The notes under the pieces: generated by a model
Told to the model about the DNA's origin: nothing
Database searches by the model: none
Seen by the model: the letters and a program-made list of their open reading frames with translations, nothing else
Made by a program: the position numbers and the translations under genes
Shown: positions 17,355 to 26,693 of the stretch, in pieces
How the letters are laid out: each line of letters starts with the position of its first letter
How positions within the stretch are numbered: position 1 is the stretch's first letter
Assembly: GCF_017652985.1 (NCBI RefSeq)
Contig: NZ_JAGGDJ010000015.1
Coordinates: 1 to 64,000, forward strand
Direction: 5' to 3'
DNA: 64,000 nucleotides
Source: Paenibacillus artemisiicola
Lineage (GTDB): Bacteria > Bacillota > Bacilli > Paenibacillales > Paenibacillaceae

Positions 17355-18441
17355 CCAGCATTCCTCCCTTCGGAACTCCTTTGAACGACAGCAGCCAGAT
17401 CGCGGCGGTAACGCCGAACGCGATCGCCAAGTCGACGACGAAGATGGCGCGCATGACGAGCTCGGCTTGAATCATCACGGAGGCCAGCAGCCGCGAAACG
17501 ACGATATAGACCGCCCCCGCGATGGCGAGAAACCAGAGCCGGCCTTTCTTACCGCGGATCGGGACCAACTCCATGATCAGAACAAGCCCGAGCGTCACGC
17601 GGATGAAGGACCCGGACGCCCACTGAAAGATCGCGAAGAAGTCCACGTGCTCGAAATATTTGCCGATCGAGACGAGCCGCCATTGCGAGAAAGCCGGGTA
17701 CCGCAGCTTCTCCGCCTCTACCGGACCGAACTGAGTGATGGCGCCGATCGTCGGCCCGATCATCAGCACGGCGATGAAGACGCAAAACAAGACAAGCTCC
17801 CACAGACGAATCCGATTCTTCATATAATGCTGCAGAAACAGGAACAAAAATATTTCCATCAGGCTGCTGGCGGCGTAAATCGTGCCGTGCAGCGCGCCGC
17901 CCCAGCCATGCTCGAGCATCGGCAGGAGGACGCTGTAGTCCTTATGCGGCATGTTCGCGGACATGACGAAGTCGCCCAGCACGACGACGACCGGCAGCAG
18001 CAGGCAGGACATGTACGCGATCGCCCGCAGCCCGCAATAGGCCGCGGCCACGTTAAGCGCCATAAGCACGATCAGCACGACGATTTCCGGCGTGATCGGC
18101 AAGAACGTCGTAGACGTCCAGACCGCCGTCTCGATGTAAGCCTGGTAGCTGGTCAGGAGCAACTCCAGCATGACCGGCAAGACGATCAGCCAAGCGCCGA
18201 AAGGCGTCGCCCGCGTGCGCAGCCAGGCGCGAATATGGATGCCGTTCGTCCGTTTGACACTGCCGTACAGGAAGACGGCCAGCCAAGGGATGACGATGGC
18301 GAAAGCCAGCAGCCCGCATAGCCAGGCATCTCGGGCGCTGACGTCGAGCACGGCCGGCAGCACGATGACGTGGGCGGACAGCCGGGCGGACAGCGTCAGC
18401 ATCATGAAGACCGGCCAGTGGCTGAGCGACCTTTCCTTCAT
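17293..18441 (-). CDS. GerAB-type germinant receptor permease
   Basis: 382 residues, ten or so hydrophobic segments, of the amino acid/polyamine/organocation-like GerAB family that binds the germinant. Visible: LSARLSAHVIVLP near the start, and FGPVEAEKLRYPAF and HVDFFAIFQWASG in the second half, typical of the group. Intact, unlike its two operon partners. Start set at ATG 18441 with GGAGG eleven bases upstream; an in-frame ATG at 18477 has weaker signals. First gene of gerAB-gerAA-gerAC. Confidence 0.85.
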   Translation of the reverse strand: MKERSLSHWPVFMMLTLSARLSAHVIVLPAVLDVSARDAWLCGLLAFAIVIPWLAVFLYGSVKRTNGIHIRAWLRTRATPFGAWLIVLPVMLELLLTSYQAYIETAVWTSTTFLPITPEIVVLIVLMALNVAAAYCGLRAIAYMSCLLLPVVVVLGDFVMSANMPHKDYSVLLPMLEHGWGGALHGTIYAASSLMEIFLFLFLQHYMKNRIRLWELVLFCVFIAVLMIGPTIGAITQFGPVEAEKLRYPAFSQWRLVSIGKYFEHVDFFAIFQWASGSFIRVTLGLVLIMELVPIRGKKGRLWFLAIAGAVYIVVSRLLASVMIQAELVMRAIFVVDLAIAFGVTAAIWLLSFKGVPKGGMLDDRTPQPAGAGEGSGTANNL

Positions 18442-18503
18442 GGGGTGCATCGCCTCCAACGATTCCGTTTTCGGCATAGCTTTGCCAATCCGCCCGCAAA
18501 AAA

Positions 18504-18541
18504 ATCCGGCCGTCCCCGAGTCGATTCGGGAACGGCCGGAT
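18504..18541 (-). terminator. Terminator after fucU
   Basis: Stem of ATCCGGCCGT plus a CCCGA/TCGGG extension, followed by seven T residues on the minus strand. Confidence 0.8.
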
Positions 18542-18553
18542 ACGGCGCGCAGG

Positions 18554-18985
18554 TCAAGGAAAAATGACGCCTTTCTTCAAAATCAGATTCGCGTATTGCG
18601 CCCCTTCGCCCGTGGCGACGATGGCGTACGCGCCTCGCGCCCGTTCGTAGAACGCGAACCGCTCCAGCTTCTCGAACGACGCCTCCAGCCCGGTCCGCTC
18701 GCGGACGATTCGCCCGTATGCCTCCCAGATCGGGGTCTCGGCCTTGTCGCCGGGCACGACCTCCATAAGCGACGCGGGCTTGTCCACGTACTGATCGAGC
18801 GGATAGAGCGTCAGCACCGCGTCCAGCAGCTCCGGTATGGCGTGTCCGTCGCAGCGAACGAGCCGCCGCGCGTGGCTGGCGGCCGGGAAGTTCGCGTCGG
18901 CCAGCACGAGCTCGTCGCCATGGCCCATTTCCATCATGATTTTCAGCAAATCGGGTGAAATGATTTTGGGTATGCCCACCAGCAT
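18554..18985 (-). CDS. fucU: L-fucose mutarotase
   Basis: 143 residues, RbsD/FucU family. Interconverts alpha and beta anomers of L-fucose and related sugars. Visible: MGHGDELVLADANFPA and the C-terminal FAFYERARGAYAIVATGE, YANLILKKGV, which match FucU rather than RbsD. GGAGG lies nine bases upstream of ATG 18985. No other fucose gene is adjacent. Confidence 0.9.
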   Translation of the reverse strand: MLVGIPKIISPDLLKIMMEMGHGDELVLADANFPAASHARRLVRCDGHAIPELLDAVLTLYPLDQYVDKPASLMEVVPGDKAETPIWEAYGRIVRERTGLEASFEKLERFAFYERARGAYAIVATGEGAQYANLILKKGVIFP

Positions 18986-19056
18986 AATTGCATGCCTCCA
19001 GTCGGAATGGCGAACGCGGGCTTGTCTTCCGCGCCGCCGGCTTCTTACCCGAAGCG

Positions 19057-21366
19057 TCAAGGGAACGGCGCGTCGGCGATCCCGATGTCGTCCAGCATCA
19101 CCTTGCCCCGGTCGCTCGTGAAGTAGAACGTCGCCCGCGACAAATGCTCGGGCTCGAACGCGGGATTGCCGGCCCGGAACCGTTCGAGCGGCAGACTGTA
19201 CGTCTGGAACACCGGTTCGGTCGGATCCTTGTACTTCCCGTTCATCACGCGCTTCTCCATCCACGGAAACAAGGTGAAGTGCGTGTACGGCAGCGGCGTG
19301 ACGGCCTTGAACGCGGCGAGCGGCATGCGCACGGCCGCGCCGTTGCGGCTTTCGAGCTCGACCTCGATCTCCGGCAGCGGAATACCCGTGCCGCCGTTCC
19401 TCGCGCCGTCCCCGTCGAAGCCGGGCAGGTCTCTCTCCAGATTCGTCATGTTGAAGACGAAATCCTGCGGCTCGCCCCCGGCATGCAGCGCGTCGAACGA
19501 CGCCGGCAGCCGCAGCGCGTAGCTGCCGTCCCCCTGCTTCCACTCCAGCACCGCGCCGCGCGTGCCCTTGTCGTTGCCGTCCCGGTCCTCCGCCGCGGCC
19601 TCGGACCACTGCAGGCGCTCCGCCGACGCCGTGACCCCGTTCGTCAGCTTCGTCTTGTCGTAATCCTCGTCGATGCGCGCCAGCGCCACGAAGCTGCCGT
19701 CCTCGTAACGGTTCAAGTACGTCGCCTGCGGCAGCCACGCTTCGCCCGTGCGGTAATCCTGAAAGAGCCGCCGGTAATCCCCGCTGTCGTGCAGCGCCGT
19801 CTCGAGGAAAGCCGAGACGTACACCTTCGCGACCTGCCGCTGGTCGTCCGCGTCCATCATTTCGTCCTTCCGCAGCAGCAGGCCGCCCGGCAGGCTGTCG
19901 TCCATCGTCCCCCAGCTCGTGTTGAACCGGCTGTGGTTCGCCTCGCCGATATAGAGCGTCGCTTTGAACCGGTCCGAGCCCGGCGAGAAGCTCGACCGGA
20001 TGTATTGGCGCTCGCCGCCGAACGTATCGACGTCGCCGTCGCTCGCGCCTTGAAGGGACAAGTAGTACGTATCCTTCAGCTGCGCCTTCTGCTTGTCGAC
20101 CGTCGTATCGGTCGGCGCGATGGCGACGACGGCCTGGATATGGACGGCGTCCAGGCCCGCGAGCGTCTTGTCCGCGGCGAACCACTTGCCGCGGTCCGCG
20201 GCCATCGCGACCGCTTGGCCCCCGCGGGAGTGGCCGATCAGCGCCACCCGGTTCAGGTCGACCCGTCCGTAGAACGGGCTGTCCGCCTGCCGATCGAACG
20301 CTTCGATCTGCTGCAGATGCTTGAGCAGGATCCACGCCCGCACCTTCATGTCGTTGTCGGGGATGTTCCCCCAGAAGGAATAATTGAGGAAGTTCTCGTC
20401 GACCGAGACCGCGATGAAGCCCCGGCTGGCCAGCATCTCGCCCAAGTACGCGTAGCCGTCGTCCGAGAACTGCTCCATCAGGTGGTTGCCGTGCACGACG
20501 AGCACGAGCGGGAACGGACCGTCGCCCTCCGGCATCCACACCCTTCCGTTCAGGGGAAGCTTCGTCTCGTCGAAGCCCCAGAACAGGCTGCGGAGCCACT
20601 TCCAGCGGTGAATGTACGCCGACGCGTCGACCGTGTCCGACTTGAGCGCGGCGCCCGAGCCGAATTCGCTTCGCTTCGAATCCGTGCCGCTGCCGTACGT
20701 GAACGACTTCACGGCGTACGTTCCGTCCGCGGCCGGGTTATCCGCCGCGAGCCGCGCGACGTCCGGTTCGCCCGCGATCAGCTGCGCGTCCGCCGGCACG
20801 TCGCCGTACACGTTGATCGGCCAGCTGTCGAACGTCAGGCCCGCCAGCGTGATCGCGACGATCAGCGCCGCCTTGAGCGCCATCGGCACCCGCTCGCTGG
20901 CCAGCGCGCCGATGAACAGGCCGCCGGCGAGCCCGATGCCCGCGACGATGGCGGCGAGCACGATCGACATCCAGTCGCCGAGGTTCGCTTTGTCCGCGAC
21001 GAACCAGAGGGCGAACGCGGCAAAGGCGAGCGCCCCCGCCGTCAGCCGCGGAATCGGCGCGTACGCGAGCGACAGCAGGTACGCGACGGCCAAGCCCGCG
21101 ACCGCCATGCCGACGGTGCCGAGCAGCACCGCGACCGCGGCGTCGAAGAGCATGCCGATGCCCGTCGGCATGCCGAGCGCCGTCGCGACGAGCACCGCGC
21201 TGAGGGCGAGCCATAGGCCCGCGACGGACGCCCGCCAGATCGGCGTATCGAAGCGGAGCGTCGCCCGGCCGCGGCGCAGCAGCCAGGCCCAGATCCGCTT
21301 CATCGCCGGATCCCGCCGCGGCGGGAGCGGCAGCGGCGCGATTGGCGTATTCAGTTCGAGTTCCAT
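19057..21366 (-). CDS. Membrane-anchored alpha/beta hydrolase
   Basis: 769 residues. Four to five membrane helices (about residues 45-185) precede an extracytoplasmic alpha/beta hydrolase domain with VLVVHGNHLMEQ (oxyanion region) and the nucleophile elbow GHSRGG. A late GEANHSRFN may hold the catalytic His. A beta-rich C-terminal region of about 230 residues follows. Substrate unknown; ester or amide hydrolysis at the cell surface is inferred from the fold. Confidence 0.78.
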   Translation of the reverse strand: MELELNTPIAPLPLPPRRDPAMKRIWAWLLRRGRATLRFDTPIWRASVAGLWLALSAVLVATALGMPTGIGMLFDAAVAVLLGTVGMAVAGLAVAYLLSLAYAPIPRLTAGALAFAAFALWFVADKANLGDWMSIVLAAIVAGIGLAGGLFIGALASERVPMALKAALIVAITLAGLTFDSWPINVYGDVPADAQLIAGEPDVARLAADNPAADGTYAVKSFTYGSGTDSKRSEFGSGAALKSDTVDASAYIHRWKWLRSLFWGFDETKLPLNGRVWMPEGDGPFPLVLVVHGNHLMEQFSDDGYAYLGEMLASRGFIAVSVDENFLNYSFWGNIPDNDMKVRAWILLKHLQQIEAFDRQADSPFYGRVDLNRVALIGHSRGGQAVAMAADRGKWFAADKTLAGLDAVHIQAVVAIAPTDTTVDKQKAQLKDTYYLSLQGASDGDVDTFGGERQYIRSSFSPGSDRFKATLYIGEANHSRFNTSWGTMDDSLPGGLLLRKDEMMDADDQRQVAKVYVSAFLETALHDSGDYRRLFQDYRTGEAWLPQATYLNRYEDGSFVALARIDEDYDKTKLTNGVTASAERLQWSEAAAEDRDGNDKGTRGAVLEWKQGDGSYALRLPASFDALHAGGEPQDFVFNMTNLERDLPGFDGDGARNGGTGIPLPEIEVELESRNGAAVRMPLAAFKAVTPLPYTHFTLFPWMEKRVMNGKYKDPTEPVFQTYSLPLERFRAGNPAFEPEHLSRATFYFTSDRGKVMLDDIGIADAPFP

Positions 21367-21543
21367 CTGCGCTCAGCTCCTCGTCGTCCAGGCTTGTCGT
21401 TCTAATGGCCGTATGAGCCTTATGAATTGAAACGCGCGGAATCTATAGCAATCATTGGACGGTTTAAGCTTTGAATCTATTCGCGAATCTCGCATTCTTC
21501 GATTATACGACGGTTCCCGGCCGCGACCAAGACGCAGTTGTTG

Positions 21544-22704
21544 TCACGCTTGGGAATCGAACCGGACGGTGACGCACAAGATTTCGCTTCGGCTGCCGAT
21601 CCGGATCGGCGGTCCCCACGTGCCGAAGCCGCAGGACACGAACGCGTGCAGCGCGCCGAACGCCTTGTACCCCCAGTCCAGCTCGAAGATCCGCCGCGTG
21701 ATCCAATGGTTCGGGGCCATCTGGCCGCGGTGCGTATGGCCGTGGAACGACACGTCGATGCCCGCGTCGGCGATTTCCCGGATCGCCGCCGGCTGATGGT
21801 CCATGAGGATGCGCGGCTTGCCGTCGTCCAGCGTGGCCGTCAGCTCCGCGACGGATGCCCGTTCGCGGTCGGTCTTGTCCTTGCGGCCGATCAAGTGGAC
21901 GCTGCCGGCGATCGTAACGGTCTCGTCGAGCAGCACGGGAATGCCGTACCCGCTCATCGTTTCAATGTACGTGTCGATGCCGCCGCCGTAGTATTCATGG
22001 TTGCCGAGCACCGCGTACGTACCGTACGGCGTCCGGATTTGCGCCAGCCGGCTGCCGTCGTCGCGCCGCACGAACGGCTCGACGTCGTCGTCCAGCACGT
22101 CGCCGACGAGCAGCGCCACGTCCGGCCGCAGCCCGTTGATGCGCCGGACGAGCCGCTCCAAGTGGCGGCGGCCGACCGTCGTGCCGAGGTGAAGATCGGA
22201 CGCCGCCGCGATGCGCAGCTCCTTCAAGGCGCCGCCCGGTTTGGGAACCGTGACCGCGTATTCCTTCACGACCGGCGACCACGCGTTGCGCGAGCCGAGC
22301 AGCAGGATTCCGAGCAGAAGCAGCGTGACGGCGCTTCCGGTATAGAGGATCGCGCCGGCGTTCGAGACGCCGGACGCGCGCAGCGGCCAAGCGGCCAGAT
22401 CCGCGAACGGCAGCAGCAGGACGCTGTATTGGAAAGCCGCGATCCAGTACGACCCGGCCCATTTCAAGCCGAGCGCGGCGAATGCCGGCAGCCGGCGGCG
22501 CAGCAGCCTGGCGAGCAGATAGCCGAACGCGAGGACGAGATACGCCGACCAGAACGTCAAGCCGTACGCCAGCCCGGACGCGCCCGTCAGCTCCCCGATA
22601 TACAGCTGCGCGTGCCAGCCCGCGTATAGTTGCAATCCCACGAACAGCAGCAGCATTAGCATTCTTCTGACCCTTGCCGGCAAGTGGCGCATCGACCGCT
22701 TCAC
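21544..22704 (-). CDS. Membrane-bound calcineurin-like metallophosphoesterase
   Basis: 386 residues. Four N-terminal hydrophobic segments (residues 10-145) and a YkuE/YaeI-like phosphoesterase domain: ASDLHLG, LLVGDVLDDD, GNHEYYGG and FHGHTHRGQM supply the two-metal site. Relatives hydrolyse lipid-linked or envelope phosphates; the exact substrate is unknown. Full length, monocistronic. Confidence 0.88.
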   Translation of the reverse strand: MKRSMRHLPARVRRMLMLLLFVGLQLYAGWHAQLYIGELTGASGLAYGLTFWSAYLVLAFGYLLARLLRRRLPAFAALGLKWAGSYWIAAFQYSVLLLPFADLAAWPLRASGVSNAGAILYTGSAVTLLLLGILLLGSRNAWSPVVKEYAVTVPKPGGALKELRIAAASDLHLGTTVGRRHLERLVRRINGLRPDVALLVGDVLDDDVEPFVRRDDGSRLAQIRTPYGTYAVLGNHEYYGGGIDTYIETMSGYGIPVLLDETVTIAGSVHLIGRKDKTDRERASVAELTATLDDGKPRILMDHQPAAIREIADAGIDVSFHGHTHRGQMAPNHWITRRIFELDWGYKAFGALHAFVSCGFGTWGPPIRIGSRSEILCVTVRFDSQA

Positions 22705-22798
22705 ACCCTTCCGATTCGCTCGAACCTATCGATTCCGTCTATCAGACGGCCTATCCTATTAGTATAGCGAGTCGGGGACGGAAATGCGACGCGCGCGC

Positions 22799-22831
22799 AA
22801 AAAAGCCGGCTGCGTCCTGCGTGCAGCCGGC
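22799..22831 (-). terminator. Terminator after AraC gene
   Basis: GCCGGCTGC stem with a 9-base loop and six T residues on the minus strand. Confidence 0.8.
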
Positions 22832-22874
22832 CGGAAGCCGGAAAGGCGATTCGCGCGGCCGCGCCCCGCCCCGG

Positions 22875-23726
22875 TCACCGCGTCTCCGCGCGGCAAGCCC
22901 GGGGCGTCGAACCGAACCGCTTCTTGAAGGCGCGTTCGAAATGCGGCAGCGTACCGAAGCCGGAGGCGAAGCAAATCTCCGTCACGGGCAGCCGCGTCGT
23001 CATGAGCAGCGACTTGGCGAACCGCAGCCGCAATTCCTGAACGTACGTCTGGAAGGTGACGCCCGTCGCCTTGCGGAAGCATTCGCTGAAATAGTTCGGC
23101 GACAGGCCGCAGCTGGCGGCGGCTTCCTCGAGCGGCAGCGGGTCGCGGAAATGATGCTGGATATGGATGAGCGCCTTGCGGACGGCCGGCGCCACCGGCC
23201 CGTCGCCGCCCTGAAGGCCGTCGCCTTCCTGCCGCGTCCGGCTGCGCCGGGACAGCCCGACGAGCAGCCGCTCGACGCTGCCCTGCACGAGCAGGTCGCC
23301 GCCCGCCCTGCGCTCGGCGGACTCCTCCCAGATCAGCGCGAACTCCCGCTCCGCCGCCTCCGTCTCCTCCGGACCGTAATCCGCGGCATGGCCGCCGCCC
23401 TGGCCGAACAGCAGCGCCAGAAGCGGCTCCCGGATGCCCCGGTCGGTGAAGATGAGATCGTACAGCCGCAGCGTCTCGCCGGGATCCGGCTCCAGGCTGT
23501 GGAAGTCGGCCGGCGTCAGCAGAAACGCCGAGCCGCGCGCGAGGCGCGAAGGGACGCCGTTCAGGACGTGCGTGCCGCTGCCCGCGACCACGAACCCCAT
23601 TTCGAAAAATTCATGCCAATGCGTGTCGATGCGGCCGTCGACGTGATGCCGGAACAGCCGGACGGGCGCGGACAGCGTCATGTAGCTCTCGTTCATCAGC
23701 CTTTCGGGTCCGCCGTATGCCTGCAT
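22875..23726 (-). CDS. AraC-family regulator
   Basis: 283 residues. Cupin sensor (HHVDGRIDTHWHEFFEMGFV, AFLLTPADFHSL) and a C-terminal AraC domain (CGLSPNYFSECFRKATG, then FGTLPHFERAFKKRFGSTP). AAGGAGG lies nine bases before ATG 23726. It follows the PhyH-like gene at 23890 on the same strand, which suggests a shared pathway. Confidence 0.87.
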   Translation of the reverse strand: MQAYGGPERLMNESYMTLSAPVRLFRHHVDGRIDTHWHEFFEMGFVVAGSGTHVLNGVPSRLARGSAFLLTPADFHSLEPDPGETLRLYDLIFTDRGIREPLLALLFGQGGGHAADYGPEETEAAEREFALIWEESAERRAGGDLLVQGSVERLLVGLSRRSRTRQEGDGLQGGDGPVAPAVRKALIHIQHHFRDPLPLEEAAASCGLSPNYFSECFRKATGVTFQTYVQELRLRFAKSLLMTTRLPVTEICFASGFGTLPHFERAFKKRFGSTPRACRAETR

Positions 23727-23889
23727 GCCCTTGCGCCTCCTTCCGCCCGCGCCGTATGGTCCGCGGCACACCGTCCGAATTTGCGCCTATCCGCCGTAGG
23801 ATGGGCGTTGTCCTTCCATAGTAAGCGATGCTGCGGTCGGCAGGGAAGTCGTTTTTTCGGCGCCCGCGCCGTTGTCCGCAGACGCCGCT

Positions 23890-24636
23890 TCAAGCGTTGA
23901 CGAACGGATTGCCGGCGACGTCTTTGCCGCGCGCCAGCCAAATTTTGAAGCCCGGGTTTTTCTCGGGAAGAACCTTCGCCTCCGTGGAGAAATACCGCAT
24001 CGTATAGCCGCAGCGGCGGTACGGGCTCTTGTTCGGCGTCGCGCCGTGGATGATGCGGGAATCGTGAATGGAGCACTGGCCGGGCTCCAGTTCGAAATAG
24101 ACCGCCCGCGATTCGTCGATATTTTTGATCTGCGTGGCGAAAATATTCTCGTCCTCGCTGACCGCCTCGTAATCGGAAAAGCCGTTCTTGTGCGTGCCCG
24201 GAATGACGCGCATGCAGCCGTTCTCCTTCGTGCTGCGGTCGATGGCGAGCCAGACGGTGGCGATCTTGTCGAAGCGGTCGAGCCGGCCCTTCCAGTACGC
24301 GGAATCCTCGTGCCACGGAGTCTGCTTGCCGATCAGCGGTTCCTTGCAGATGAAATGGCTGGACCAGAGACCGATGTTCGGTCCCAAAATCGGTTCGACG
24401 AGGTCGAGCACTTCGTCGGCCAGCAGAAACTTCAGCAGCCGTTCGTCGCGAAAATGCGGCGTGTCGAGCTCGCTGTTAAGCCGGCGCCCCACCGTTTCCC
24501 ACTGCTCTTCGAAGATCGCGGACAGCTCCGCCTGCTTCTCGGCGCCGAACAGCTGATTCCGGTACAGCGTATAGCCCTGCGCGTCGTAATGGTCCACGTC
24601 CGCCTGCGTCAATTTGCGGTTTGCGAGGTTTGACAT
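23890..24636 (-). CDS. Phytanoyl-CoA dioxygenase-like protein 1
   Basis: 248 residues, Fe(II)/2-oxoglutarate oxygenase of the PhyH family. Metal triad: His and Asp in WHEDSAYW and the distal His in IIHGATPN; an Arg in MRYFS is a candidate 2-oxoglutarate ligand. Also WLAIDRSTKENGCMRVIPGT, typical of the family. Bacterial members hydroxylate small metabolites; substrate not predictable. A terminator separates it from the second PhyH-like gene upstream. Confidence 0.87.
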   Translation of the reverse strand: MSNLANRKLTQADVDHYDAQGYTLYRNQLFGAEKQAELSAIFEEQWETVGRRLNSELDTPHFRDERLLKFLLADEVLDLVEPILGPNIGLWSSHFICKEPLIGKQTPWHEDSAYWKGRLDRFDKIATVWLAIDRSTKENGCMRVIPGTHKNGFSDYEAVSEDENIFATQIKNIDESRAVYFELEPGQCSIHDSRIIHGATPNKSPYRRCGYTMRYFSTEAKVLPEKNPGFKIWLARGKDVAGNPFVNA

Positions 24637-24772
24637 CTGTTCCGCCTCCCTGGATTGCGGTTTGCCCGCGATGCTACGGCGATGCCGTAACGGTATGGCA
24701 TCATTATCGCGCGATCGCGGCGGAAGCGCTTTACATCTTCACCGATAAAGTATGCTTATCTTCGGATGGCCG

Positions 24773-24798
24773 AAAAACCGCAGCCGGAACGGCTGCGG
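24773..24798 (-). terminator. Terminator between the two PhyH-like genes
   Basis: CCGCAGCCG-TTC-CGGCTGCGG followed by five T residues on the minus strand. Confidence 0.8.
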
Positions 24799-24842
24799 CC
24801 GCGGACGGGCGCCGTAGCGGCGCGCAGAGCGTGAATGCGGAC

Positions 24843-25652
24843 TCAGTGGTACGTAAACTCGCCCACCTCCACGCCGCACGGACCGCCGTCGGGATTGCCC
24901 TCGAGCACGAGCTCCGTGCCGTCGGCCTTGTACAGCGGATTGTAGTGGACGTTGATCGCGGTCGCGGACGCATTGGCGTAATGGCAGATGAAGGCGCGGC
25001 GGAACCGGTCCTTCGTCTTGTTGCGGTACGAACCGTGAATGAGGTTGCCGTTGAAGAAGAGCACGTCCCCCTTGTCCATGACGACCGGCATGACGACGCC
25101 GTCCTTCGGCGGCTTCACGTAATGGCTCGTGAACGATTCCCGCGTATCCGCTTCCTCCGGGCAGGAGATCTCGTGCGCCTGCGTCTTCGGCACGACGAGC
25201 AGCCCGCCGTTCTCCTCGTACGCCGGATCGACCGAGGTCCACGCCGCGATGCAGTTGCCCGGCTCCACTTTCAGGTAGAAATTATCCTGGTGCAGCGCCT
25301 GTCCTCTCGAACCCGGCGGCTTGTAATAGAACATGCTTTGCGCCGCGTAAGCTTCTTCGCCGTACAGATCGGCGAGCACCGCCATGACCGGCGGATGCAG
25401 CATGAATTTCTTCGCCGTTTCGTTGAAGCGGTGCGGATGCATGACGCGCGGGTACCGCTTGAGCGGGTCTGCGGCGTCGCCTTTCAAGTCCGGCTCGAAA
25501 TAGCCGGGAATCGTCTCGTGGCTCAGCTTATCGAACGTTTCCGTGATTTCCGCCAGATCCTCCGGCGCGAACAGCCCTTTCACGATCAAATAGCCTTCCG
25601 TGTCGAAGTGGCGCTTCTGCTCTTCCGTCAGCGCCCGCAGTGCGTTGGCCAT
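24843..25652 (-). CDS. Phytanoyl-CoA dioxygenase-like protein 2
   Basis: 269 residues. Second PhyH-family oxygenase, clearly diverged from the neighbour. HQDNFYLKVEPGN holds the His-X-Asp ligands; LIHGSYRNKTKDRFRRAF holds the distal His and a candidate 2-oxoglutarate Arg. GGAGGG precedes ATG 25652, eight bases away. Divergent from an AraC gene across 155 bp, its likely regulator. Confidence 0.87.
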   Translation of the reverse strand: MANALRALTEEQKRHFDTEGYLIVKGLFAPEDLAEITETFDKLSHETIPGYFEPDLKGDAADPLKRYPRVMHPHRFNETAKKFMLHPPVMAVLADLYGEEAYAAQSMFYYKPPGSRGQALHQDNFYLKVEPGNCIAAWTSVDPAYEENGGLLVVPKTQAHEISCPEEADTRESFTSHYVKPPKDGVVMPVVMDKGDVLFFNGNLIHGSYRNKTKDRFRRAFICHYANASATAINVHYNPLYKADGTELVLEGNPDGGPCGVEVGEFTYH

Positions 25653-25807
25653 TGCCCTATCCCTCCATCTCATCTCGAAGCGATGCGCTTCCCTTGCCTC
25701 CATTGTAGTCCCGCCGGCGGCGAAGCTGAAGTAACAATCATGCTAAAAACTCCATCGATCCTGCTATAATGGCAGTAATCTGGTTTTCGGGCGAAAGGAG
25801 AAGGAGC

Positions 25808-26620
25808 ATGAGCGCCAAACGGATTCATCCGCCGTCCGTCATCAAGGAACAGGGCGAATATGCCGTCATTGCCGGACATTTCAATCATCCCGACTCGTAC
25901 GCCATCCGGCGGCCGGAGGGCATGGGCGATTGGCTGATGACGTACACGATCGACGGAAGCGGTTGCTTCGAGATCGACGGAATCGAACGATTCTGCCAGG
26001 CCGGGGACGTCACGCTGATGCAGCCCGGCGTGCCCCACCGGTACGGCACGCGCAAGGGCGGCCGGTGGCATTTCATGTGGGCGCATTTTACCCCGCGCAT
26101 TACGGAGACGAGCCTGCTCCCGGGCGACAAGCTGATCGTGCACGCGATGGACAACGAATCCGCGCGCCGGCGCGTCCGCTCGGCGTTCGACCGGATTTTG
26201 GCGGACGCCATCGAACGGGGCGCGTATTGGGGCGAGCTGTCCGAGAACGCGATCCGCGAGGTCATCCTGCTGCTTGCCCGCAGGCTCTCGAAGCCGTTCG
26301 ACCCGCGGATCGAGGAAGTGCAGCATCTGCTCGTCGCCCGCATGCGCGAGGCGGTGCGGATCGAGGACCTGGCCCGGGAGGTCGGCTTGTCGGCATCCCG
26401 GCTGGCGCATCTGTACAAGGCCTCGACCGGCTCGTCGATCATCGATTCGCTGAACGACATGCGGATCCGCCAGGCGGCGGTGCTGCTCGAGCATTCCGGG
26501 CGCCAGGCGGCGGAGGTCGCGGCCGAGGTCGGGTTCCAGAACTACAACCACTTCCTGAGTCAATTCCGCAAACGGTTCGGCGTCAACCCGCGCACGTACA
26601 AGCAGCAGGATCACACGTAA
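25808..26620 (+). CDS. AraC-family regulator (divergent from PhyH-like 2)
   Basis: 270 residues. Cupin-type sensor (MTYTIDGSGCFEIDG, DVTLMQPGVPHRYG) and AraC HTH pair (EVGLSASRLAHLYKASTG, then VGFQNYNHFLSQFRKRFG). Ribosome binding site AGGAGAAGGAG decides ATG 25808. Position points to control of the dioxygenase genes. Confidence 0.87.
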   Translation: MSAKRIHPPSVIKEQGEYAVIAGHFNHPDSYAIRRPEGMGDWLMTYTIDGSGCFEIDGIERFCQAGDVTLMQPGVPHRYGTRKGGRWHFMWAHFTPRITETSLLPGDKLIVHAMDNESARRRVRSAFDRILADAIERGAYWGELSENAIREVILLLARRLSKPFDPRIEEVQHLLVARMREAVRIEDLAREVGLSASRLAHLYKASTGSSIIDSLNDMRIRQAAVLLEHSGRQAAEVAAEVGFQNYNHFLSQFRKRFGVNPRTYKQQDHT

Positions 26621-26625
26621 GCGAA

Positions 26626-26678
26626 AAAGAGCGCCTCGCCTGGCAAGGGATTTCCCTTGGCCCGGAGAGGCGCTCTTT
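26626..26678. terminator. Bidirectional terminator
   Basis: AAAGAGCGCCTC pairs with GAGGCGCTCTTT, with an inner AAGGGA/TCCCTT hairpin; lies between convergent AraC and MFS genes. Confidence 0.85.
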
Positions 26679-26693
26679 GGCGAACAAGCCGAA

